In this document: piece by piece, positions 57,981 to 64,000 of the stretch
Layout: every line of letters begins with the position of its first letter
How positions within the stretch are numbered: the first letter of the stretch is position 1
Source of the DNA: Bhargavaea ullalensis
Lineage (GTDB): Bacteria; Bacillota; Bacilli; Bacillales_A; Planococcaceae
DNA: 64,000 bases
Assembly: GCF_040545425.1 (NCBI RefSeq)
Contig: NZ_JBEPLW010000003.1
Direction: 5' to 3' (one strand)
The notes under the pieces: model-generated
What the model saw: the letters and a program-made list of their open reading frames with translations, nothing else
What the model was told of the DNA's origin: nothing
The model's database searches: none
Translations under genes and position numbers: made by a program

Positions 57981-59495
57981 TCAAATGTAAGGCGTGATGC
58001 CCGGCCCGAACGGAATCCCCGCATAGAAGAAGATGAGGATCAGGATGATCCAGGCGATCAGGAAAGCCATCGAGTAAGGGAGCATGAGGGAGATAAGCGT
58101 CCCGATGCCGGCCTTTTTATCGTATTTCTGCATGAATGTGAGCACGACGACCATGTAGGGCATGAGCGGCGTCACGATGTTCGTGGAGGAGTCGGCAATC
58201 CGGTAGGCGGCTTGCGTGAATGCCGGGTGGTAGCCGAGCTGCATGAACATCGGCACGAAGATCGGCGCCTCGAGCGCCCACTTCGCGGATCCCGATGTGA
58301 TCAGGAAGTTCATCAGGGCCGTGAAGATGATGTAGCCGATGATGAGTCCGATTCCCGTGAAATTGACGCTTTCCAGGAATTCGGCTCCGTTGACGGCGAC
58401 CCAGATCCCGATGTTTGACCAGTTGAAATAGGCGATGAACTGGGAAATCGCGAAGATGAGGACGATATAGCCGCTCATGTCTTTCATCGCTTCTGCCATA
58501 TATCCGGCGATGTCTTTTCCGCTTTTGATCTTGCCGACGGTCACCCCGTACGTGATCCCCACAGTGAGGAACAGGAACAGCAGGATTGGCACGATTCCTG
58601 TGAGGAACGGGGATGGGATGACTTTTCCTTCCTCGCTGCGGAGCGGGCTCCACTGGAAGCCGACCGACAGAAAGACGAGGAGGAGGAAGACGAGCGCGGC
58701 GATCATCGCATTGCGGAAGCCCTTTCCGGCATTCGGGGGATCTTCCTCCACGTCCACTTCCACCGCTTCACCCGAATATTTGCCGAGGCGCGGCTCGATG
58801 AATTTCGACGTGATGAAGCCGGCCAGGAAAGTGATGACGAACACGGACACAATATTGAAGTACCAGTTGTCCGCAGGTGTCACGAGCATCGTGTCGTCGA
58901 TGATTTTCGCGGCTTCCGTTGAGATCCCCGCGAGCAGGGCGTCGGTGCCGACGATGAGCAGGTTGGCGGTGAAGCCGGCGCCGGACGACGCGTAGCCGAC
59001 CGCCAGCCCGGCAAGCGGGTGGCGTCCGACTTTATAGAACACCATTGCCGCGAGCGGCGGGATGAGCAGCATGGCTGCATCGGATGCAAGGTTGCCCATG
59101 ACCCCGACGAAAGCGACGGAATAAGTGAGCAGCCATGGCGGCGATTTCATGATCGTCTTGCGGATTGCGTAGTCGAGCATGCCGACTTTCTCGGTGAGCC
59201 CGATCCCGAGCATCATGGCAAGCACGATGCCGAGCGGGGCGAATCCGGTGAAGTTTTCGATCATCGAAGTGACGATGTACCGCAGCCCCTCGCCGGACGC
59301 CAGGTTTTTGATGTCGAGCGTCTCGCCGGTTCCCGGGTGGGTGACCTGGGCATTGAACAGGCTGAAGATCCAGGACAGAACAATGACGCCGAGCGCCATG
59401 TAGACAAACAGGATGAACGGATCAGGCAATTTGTTGCCGACCTTTTCAACGCCGTTCAGAAACTTGTTGAAGAACCCCTTTTTAGCTGTTTCCAT
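57981..59495 (-). CDS. abgT: AbgT-family p-aminobenzoyl-glutamate transporter
   Basis: Integral membrane transporter of 504 residues with about eleven helices and two re-entrant hairpins. Family landmarks are RYIVTSMIENFTGFAPLGIVLAMMLG, GNLASDAAMLLIPPLAAM and GAGFTANLLIVGTDALLAGIS, with FLITSGSAKWALEAPIFVPM and MPYMVVVLTF in the second half. Members take up p-aminobenzoyl-glutamate or export antimetabolites such as sulphonamides. ATG follows TTGAGGGGAATAG. It is 57 bases downstream of the abgB-like gene, which supports an uptake and hydrolysis role. Confidence 0.92.
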   Translation of the reverse strand: METAKKGFFNKFLNGVEKVGNKLPDPFILFVYMALGVIVLSWIFSLFNAQVTHPGTGETLDIKNLASGEGLRYIVTSMIENFTGFAPLGIVLAMMLGIGLTEKVGMLDYAIRKTIMKSPPWLLTYSVAFVGVMGNLASDAAMLLIPPLAAMVFYKVGRHPLAGLAVGYASSGAGFTANLLIVGTDALLAGISTEAAKIIDDTMLVTPADNWYFNIVSVFVITFLAGFITSKFIEPRLGKYSGEAVEVDVEEDPPNAGKGFRNAMIAALVFLLLVFLSVGFQWSPLRSEEGKVIPSPFLTGIVPILLFLFLTVGITYGVTVGKIKSGKDIAGYMAEAMKDMSGYIVLIFAISQFIAYFNWSNIGIWVAVNGAEFLESVNFTGIGLIIGYIIFTALMNFLITSGSAKWALEAPIFVPMFMQLGYHPAFTQAAYRIADSSTNIVTPLMPYMVVVLTFMQKYDKKAGIGTLISLMLPYSMAFLIAWIILILIFFYAGIPFGPGITPYI

Positions 59496-59552
59496 CTATT
59501 CCCCTCAATTCGTTCGTGTGTGTGGGTTTGGTATCCGGAACCGCGAGCGCCG

Positions 59553-60989
59553 TCAGACGTTCAATTTCGACGGCTTCACATGGGCAGGGATCGGATTCGT
59601 GTACGGATGCTTTTCCTGGAACTCGGCAAATTCTTTCTTGGCCGGTTCCAGCAGTTCGGGATTTTGAAACACTTTCATGCCGGTGAGCCCCATCGAAGCA
59701 GCTGCGCGGAGCATCGCTTTGTGGGCATTCGTCGATAGTCCCTGACTGGTCATTTGCCATGTGTGGAGCGGTGTGCCGATGGCGGAAGTGGAGGTTGTGA
59801 GCTGTGCGGTGGGAACGACCCAGCTGACATCTCCCACGTCGGTGGATCCGGCGAGCACTTCGTCTGTTTCGACATACGGGCCGACCGTGTCGGCGATATA
59901 CTTGCCTTCGTATTCACTGCCGTCACCGAAGTAGCCGAATCCTCGCATGCCGTTGAAGGCATCTTGCTGTTCGCTTTCGGTGAGCGACTCGTAGATGGCT
60001 TTGGCGAACTCTTTTTCTTCCTCGGTCGGCTCGCCGGGGCCGACTTCCTGCAGACTTGCATGGAGGATCCGTTCGGCGGCGCGGTTTGGAACGTAGTTCG
60101 AGCAGGCTTTGTTGAAGTCGATCTCAAGCTCGGTCTCCGTCATGAGAGCCGCGCCTTCCGCGATTTTGATGACCCGCTTGTAGATTTCGTCGACTTGGGC
60201 GATTTTCGGCGCACGGATGAGGTAAAGCACTTCCGCTTCGGCCTGGACGACGTTCGGCGAGATGCCGCCGGTGTTCGTGATGGCATAATGGATGCGGGCG
60301 GCGTCGATAATATGCTCACGGAGGTACTGGACGCCGACATTCATGAGTTCGACCGCATCTAGGGCGCTTCGGCCGAGGTGGGGCGAGTTCGCTGCGTGCG
60401 ACGGGATTCCCTTGAAACGGAAGAAGACCTGGTAGTTTGCAAGCGATGAAAGCGACATGATGGCGTTGCCCGGAGACGGGTGCCAGGAAAGGGCAAGGTC
60501 GACGCCGTCAAAGACGCCATCACGCACCATGAATGTTTTGCCGGAGCCGCCTTCTTCGCCCGGGCATCCGAAGAACTTCACGGTGCCTGGCAGGTGGTTC
60601 TCTTCAAGAAAGGCTTTCGCCGCGCATGCTGCCGCGAAAGCGCCGGTGCCGAGCAGGTTGTGCCCGCAGCCGTGTCCGACATGGCGGTCCCACGGTTTGG
60701 GTTCTGCAAGATTCGGCTCCTGGCTGAGGCCTGAAAGTGCATCGAATTCGCCGAGGAAACCGACAACCGGCGCCCCTTCGCCGTACGTCCCGATGAATGC
60801 GGTTTCAATGCCGCCGACGCCGCGCTCAACCGAGAAGCCGGCCTTTTCGCACTCGTCCGCAAGGAACTTGGATGACTCATACTCCTCGAACCGGGTTTCC
60901 GGGTGATTGAAAATGTATTCGCTTACTTGTTCAAAACGACTTTTGTGATCGGACAGATACTGATCGATGAATGGCTTCAGCTCGGTCAT
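59553..60989 (-). CDS. abgB: M20-family amidohydrolase, AbgB-like
   Basis: Zinc-dependent amidohydrolase of 478 residues, longer than AbgA types and matching AbgB. The metal site is visible in GFLGEFDALSGL and HVGHGCGHNLLGTGAFA, with GCPGEEGGSGKTFMVRDGVFDGVD as the catalytic Glu segment and RFKGIPSHAANSPHLGRSALDAV in the dimerisation lid. VGDVSWVVPTAQL and LHTWQMTSQGLS close the active site. It should cleave p-aminobenzoyl-glutamate (or a related N-acyl amino acid) together with the AbgA-like protein. AGGGGAA precedes the ATG. First gene of the abgB-abgT-abgA unit. Confidence 0.88.
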   Translation of the reverse strand: MTELKPFIDQYLSDHKSRFEQVSEYIFNHPETRFEEYESSKFLADECEKAGFSVERGVGGIETAFIGTYGEGAPVVGFLGEFDALSGLSQEPNLAEPKPWDRHVGHGCGHNLLGTGAFAAACAAKAFLEENHLPGTVKFFGCPGEEGGSGKTFMVRDGVFDGVDLALSWHPSPGNAIMSLSSLANYQVFFRFKGIPSHAANSPHLGRSALDAVELMNVGVQYLREHIIDAARIHYAITNTGGISPNVVQAEAEVLYLIRAPKIAQVDEIYKRVIKIAEGAALMTETELEIDFNKACSNYVPNRAAERILHASLQEVGPGEPTEEEKEFAKAIYESLTESEQQDAFNGMRGFGYFGDGSEYEGKYIADTVGPYVETDEVLAGSTDVGDVSWVVPTAQLTTSTSAIGTPLHTWQMTSQGLSTNAHKAMLRAAASMGLTGMKVFQNPELLEPAKKEFAEFQEKHPYTNPIPAHVKPSKLNV

Positions 60990-61102
60990 TTCCCCTGATT
61001 CCCCCTCTGCAAAATAGCATTAAATGAAAATTTTCTAAACAAGCATACAGATTGTGACACCGTTCGTCAATGGCAGCGGCAGGAAGAAAAGAACACAAAG
61101 AT

Positions 61103-61127
61103 ACCGGGGAGCGCATGGCTCCCCGGT
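61103..61127 (-). terminator. Terminator after the DUF3243 gene
   Basis: ACCGGGGAGC pairs with GCTCCCCGGT across GCATG, with a T-rich tail on the minus strand. Confidence 0.65.
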
Positions 61128-61141
61128 CCAACGGCCGGCGT

Positions 61142-61450
61142 TCAGTCTTTCTGGACGAGTTTGACGAGCATGTGGGCGAGGTGATGCTGTTCATCCTTGT
61201 CGCCGACTTCCCAAAGCTGCTGAAGGAGGTACTGCTCACGGTTGCGGGGTTCTTCGTGTTTGGCCAGGTGATTGGCCACCAGTTCAGCGCCTTTGGCAAG
61301 CTGTTCCTCGCTGAGCCCCAGCTTCTCGCCCTTCTCGACTTTATCGCCGAGAACTTGCTTGAAACGGTTGAAGTTCTCGAGAATCTGATCCTTTTCTTCG
61401 GAGTCATACTGATCCATCTGACCTTCAATCTTGTCCTTGAAGTTATCCAT
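61142..61450 (-). CDS. DUF3243 family protein (YmfJ-like)
   Basis: Small acidic helical protein of 102 residues with the DUF3243 pattern: DQYDSEEKDQILENFNRFKQVLGDKVEKGEKLGLSEEQL, AELVANHLAKHEEPRNREQ, YLLQQLWEVGDKDEQHHLAHMLVKLV. B. subtilis YmfJ is the family member I know; no function is established. The ATG is preceded by GGGAG. It is divergent from the regulator gene at 61607 and separated by about 155 bases containing promoters and an inverted repeat. Confidence 0.85.
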   Translation of the reverse strand: MDNFKDKIEGQMDQYDSEEKDQILENFNRFKQVLGDKVEKGEKLGLSEEQLAKGAELVANHLAKHEEPRNREQYLLQQLWEVGDKDEQHHLAHMLVKLVQKD

Positions 61451-61536
61451 TCATCGAACACTCCCTTCGGTTTAAGCTACTGGTTATATGCCCAATGGGA
61501 AGCACTTACAAACCGATTTTTCAGAAAGGAAACGTC

Positions 61537-61560
61537 CCCGGGATGAAAAGTCATGCCGGG
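61537..61560 (+). promoter_or_regulatory. Inverted repeat in the leader of the regulator gene
   Basis: CCCGGGATGA and TCATGCCGGG form a nine-of-ten inverted repeat around AAAG, about 47 bases before the regulator start. It may be an autoregulatory operator or an mRNA hairpin. Confidence 0.4.
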
Positions 61561-61606
61561 TCGATTAAAATAAAAAATGTGGTTGTGCAAACACGGAGGA
61601 ATTGTT

Positions 61607-62971
61607 ATGGAACTTCACAATGTCCGGTTCGGCGAATATGACAACGTGCTTGTTGTGGATCACCTGGGACGGACACTTTATTATGACCTGGCGGATCTGA
61701 ATATTCTTGTGAAACTCGGCCACCGCCCCGAAGATTTTCTTGGCCGCGAAGTGACCGGTTTCTATACAAACCTTTCAAAAGAGGAGAGTACCATCTACCG
61801 GGTTCTGAAGTCCGGTGAAGCGCTTCCTGACGTTGAACAGCGTCTCGTGACGAAAACGGGCAGCGAATACACTTCAATCAGCTCCACCTATCCGATCATT
61901 GAAGACGGGCGGGTGGTCGGCGCAATTGAATTTTCCACTCATTTCTTCGGAAAAGAACAGATCGGAGCGCTCCAAGGTTTTGCGGGCCACCGGATCTACA
62001 GGAAAAACGGGACGGTTTACACGATCGACGGTATGATCGGAGAAAGTCCTGAGATGAGGATTGTGAAAGAACAAGTTCGGCGGGTGGCCAGGGGAGAGAC
62101 GACCGTCCTGTTGTGCGGACTGACAGGAACCGGAAAAGAAGTCACCGCGCAGGCCATCCACAATCAAAGCACCCGGTTTGCCGGGCCGTTCCGGTCGGTG
62201 GACTGCGGCTCCATCACCCCGGACACCATGGAACTGCTGCTGTTCGGAAAAGAAGAAGACTCGGCTGCCGGTACCGATCCGGTTCCCGGACTGTTTGAGC
62301 AGGCACAGGGCGGCACGCTTTTCCTGGATGAGGTCAATGCCCTGGCGAGTGAACTCCAGCCGAGACTGCTCAAGGCGATTGAAGAGAAACGCGTCCGCAG
62401 AATCGGCGGACAAGCCGATATACCGCTCGACTTCCGCCTGATTGCCGCGATTGACGAAGACCCGGAAGCCCTTCTCGAATCCGGCCGGCTTCTGGATGAC
62501 CTTTATTACCGGCTGGCGGTCATGCAGATTGATCTCCCTCCGCTCCGGCAAAGAAGGGAAGACATCCCGGCTTATGTGCAGCATTTCGTACAATACTATA
62601 ATCGGCGCATGGATATGGAGATACACGGGCTGGATGAATCTTCGGCCGATGCTTTTGTCCGCTATGACTGGCCGGGGAATGTACGGGAGCTCCGCAATGC
62701 CATCGAGGCGGCGTTCAACCATACCGACGGCCCGGAAATCACCCTGGCCGACCTGCCTCCGCGGATTTTGAAGGGAATCAGCCGGGCAGAAGAAAAAGAA
62801 CCGGTGCTCGAACAGGGGAACCTCCGAGATGCCATTGACGGCTACGAACGGCTGCTCATTGAAACGGAATACAACAAAGCGGAGCGTGTGCTGGCAGAAA
62901 CTGCACGCCGCCTGGGCATTTCCAAACAGTCGCTCAAGTACAAGCTCGATAAATATGGTCTCCGGGAATAA
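61607..62971 (+). CDS. PAS-AAA-Fis transcriptional regulator (sigma-54 activator-like, lacking GAFTGA)
   Basis: Regulator of 454 residues similar to RocR/NtrC-type activators. An N-terminal PAS-like sensor (about 1-130), an AAA+ domain with Walker A GLTGTGKE, Walker B GGTLFLDEVNALASELQ and arginine finger region LLDDLYYRLAVMQIDLPPLRQRREDI, and a Fis-type helix-turn-helix at the end (TARRLGISKQSLKYKLDKYGL) are in order. The GAFTGA loop that contacts sigma-54 is absent: where ELFGxxxGAFTGA is expected the protein reads LLLFGKEEDSAAGTDP. It may therefore regulate like TyrR, without sigma-54. ATG 61607 follows GGAGGAAT. The next gene is brnQ. Confidence 0.83.
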   Translation: MELHNVRFGEYDNVLVVDHLGRTLYYDLADLNILVKLGHRPEDFLGREVTGFYTNLSKEESTIYRVLKSGEALPDVEQRLVTKTGSEYTSISSTYPIIEDGRVVGAIEFSTHFFGKEQIGALQGFAGHRIYRKNGTVYTIDGMIGESPEMRIVKEQVRRVARGETTVLLCGLTGTGKEVTAQAIHNQSTRFAGPFRSVDCGSITPDTMELLLFGKEEDSAAGTDPVPGLFEQAQGGTLFLDEVNALASELQPRLLKAIEEKRVRRIGGQADIPLDFRLIAAIDEDPEALLESGRLLDDLYYRLAVMQIDLPPLRQRREDIPAYVQHFVQYYNRRMDMEIHGLDESSADAFVRYDWPGNVRELRNAIEAAFNHTDGPEITLADLPPRILKGISRAEEKEPVLEQGNLRDAIDGYERLLIETEYNKAERVLAETARRLGISKQSLKYKLDKYGLRE

Positions 62972-62980
62972 TATTTTGAC

Positions 62981-63013
62981 GGAAGAGGTGAAAAATTTCC
63001 CCTCTTCCTTTTC
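62981..63013 (+). terminator. Terminator or attenuator between the regulator and brnQ
   Basis: GGAAGAGGTGAAA pairs with TTTCCCCTCTTCC and runs into TTTTC. It starts 10 bases after the regulator stop. Confidence 0.7.
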
Positions 63014-63109
63014 TGTGTTTTCAGAGACTATAGTGAAAGTTAGAAACGATTGATGAAGGACATCAGACATCGAAATGAAAGCGATTACACCAAATGTTTA
63101 CAGAAAGAA

Positions 63110-64000
63110 GTGAAAAGAGTGGGGAAATCGATTCAGCACAGTCTCATCTTAGGATTTGCTTTATTTGCGTTGTATTTTGGAGCCGGCAATCTGATTTTCC
63201 CGCCGACAATCGGGCTCGCCAGCGGGACCGGCTGGGTACCGGCCATGGTCGGCTTTTCGGTCACCGGCATTGTCCTGCCGCTGCTTGCGGTTCTGGCCGT
63301 TTTGAATGCCGGCGGAAAGTTTGAGAACCTGACACGGCCGATTGCTCCGTGGTTCCATGTCGTGTTCAATCTGCTGCTGATGGTCGGGATCGGGGTGTTT
63401 GTGACCATTCCCCGGATGGCGGCGACCACCCATGAGCTGGGGACCGGCGTGCTTTTGCCCTCCTTGCCGCCGGTTGTCACGATCCTTCTGTTTTTTGCCG
63501 TCACGTTTTTCTTTGCAATGGACAAGTCCAACGTAATCGACCGGATCGGCAAATACTTGACGCCCGTGCTCGTGGTCATCTTGCTCATCATCGTCGGAAA
63601 GGGATTCCTGTCGCCGATCGGCTCTCCGGCGGGGGCTCATGTGGACAATCCGTTTTCCATGGCCTTTCTGAGCGCTTATCAGACCGGTGACGTGGTTACC
63701 GGCATCCTCTGCGCGCCGATTTTCATCGCCGCCATTGCCGGATACGGCTATACAGGAAGAAAAGCACGAAAAATGGCGGTCAGCGGAGTTCTGATTGCAG
63801 GAGCGGGACTGCTCATCATATACGGCGGACTGCTCGTCATCAGTGCGGGGGCCGGCGGAACGATCGAAGCGGGCCTTTCCGACACGGCACTCGTCAAGGC
63901 GATTGTCGACCGGCTGCTCGGAGGCGGCGGTGCGGTGGCGCTTGCGATTGCCATTGCGCTTGCCTGCCTGACCTCAACGATCGGCGTAATCGCCGTCATC
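63110..64000 (+). CDS. brnQ: Branched-chain amino acid:cation symporter BrnQ, N-terminal part (cut by window end)
   Basis: Membrane transporter open to the window's last base; 297 codons are seen of about 440 expected. The LIVCS family start is clear: SLILGFALFALYFGAGNLIFPP, GLASGTGWVPAMVGFSVTGIVLPLLAV, then VNPFSMAFLSAYQTGD-like segment (VDNPFSMAFLSAYQTGDVV), GYGYTG and several more hydrophobic helices. It imports leucine, isoleucine and valine with Na+ or H+. A GTG at 63110 or 63119 is the likely start; the ribosome site is weak (AAAGAAG). The regulator just upstream is a candidate controller. Confidence 0.9.
   Translation, partial: MKRVGKSIQHSLILGFALFALYFGAGNLIFPPTIGLASGTGWVPAMVGFSVTGIVLPLLAVLAVLNAGGKFENLTRPIAPWFHVVFNLLLMVGIGVFVTIPRMAATTHELGTGVLLPSLPPVVTILLFFAVTFFFAMDKSNVIDRIGKYLTPVLVVILLIIVGKGFLSPIGSPAGAHVDNPFSMAFLSAYQTGDVVTGILCAPIFIAAIAGYGYTGRKARKMAVSGVLIAGAGLLIIYGGLLVISAGAGGTIEAGLSDTALVKAIVDRLLGGGGAVALAIAIALACLTSTIGVIAVI

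Overview
The window looks like chromosomal DNA of a GC-rich Bacillales bacterium, most likely of the Planococcaceae/Caryophanaceae. The Bacillota signs are strong AGGAGG-type ribosome binding sites, frequent GTG and TTG starts, a HisZ-type histidine operon, ywrA-ywrB-ywrD synteny, DUF3231 and DUF3243 proteins, and a pxpBCA-ycsG cluster like that of Bacillus subtilis. I see no rRNA, tRNA, CRISPR array, phage module or transposase. The first gene (a dehydrogenase) and the last gene (brnQ) are cut by the window edges.

Layout. 1-7.4 kb: end of a zinc-type dehydrogenase, an ArtPQR-like amino-acid ABC transporter with an ARG-box-like promoter, rlmA, a PH-domain protein, an HrtBA-like ABC exporter, a DUF4385 protein and a DUF3231 protein. 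7.4-10.7 kb: a MarR regulator with an MmpL/YdgH exporter. 10.8-16.3 kb: an FAD oxidoreductase, 5-oxoprolinase pxpBCA and the Nramp-like ycsG. 16.4-18.5 kb: three consecutive secreted coiled-coil proteins of unknown function. 18.8-25.6 kb: a DUF1646 transporter, a split chromate transporter with a YwrD-type gamma-glutamyltransferase, a small repeat-containing protein, a PTS_EIIC_2 membrane protein, a SpoIIAA-like protein and a GNAT acetyltransferase. 25.7-33.1 kb: a membrane protein, a patatin lipase, the Fur-box-preceded efeBUO iron system and a secreted gamma-glutamyltransferase. 33.3-39.7 kb: a UgpCAEB glycerol-3-phosphate importer flanked by two lipoprotein glycerophosphodiesterases. 39.8-43.6 kb: a large catalase with an altered active site and an acyl-CoA synthetase. 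43.7-51.9 kb: hisZGDBHAF-IE, a hisJ-type phosphatase and hisC. 52-56.2 kb: two lipoproteins, a hydratase, an MBL hydrolase, a hotdog thioesterase and pcp. 56.4-61 kb: an AbgB-AbgT-AbgA-like p-aminobenzoyl-glutamate cluster. 61-64 kb: a DUF3243 protein, a sigma-54-activator-like regulator without the GAFTGA loop, and brnQ.

Metabolic theme: gamma-glutamyl and pyroglutamyl compounds recur. There are two gamma-glutamyltransferases, a pyroglutamyl peptidase, a complete 5-oxoprolinase and a p-aminobenzoyl-glutamate cluster. Together they could salvage glutathione, poly-gamma-glutamate, pyroglutamyl peptides and folate breakdown products to glutamate. The ugp locus similarly pairs extracellular hydrolysis of glycerophosphodiesters with glycerol-3-phosphate import.

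The most unusual signal is non-coding. Nine intergenic arrays of degenerate direct repeats sit just 3' of genes, and nearly every unit in all nine is exactly 21 bp even though their core sequences fall into several unrelated classes. One array lies inside the his operon, one begins inside a coding sequence, one carries a duplicated fragment of the neighbouring gene's 3' end, and one is duplicated together with a terminator. A second repeat family (three copies, long imperfect palindromes starting and ending in AAGCAAGGAC/GTCCTTGCTT) also occupies gene ends.
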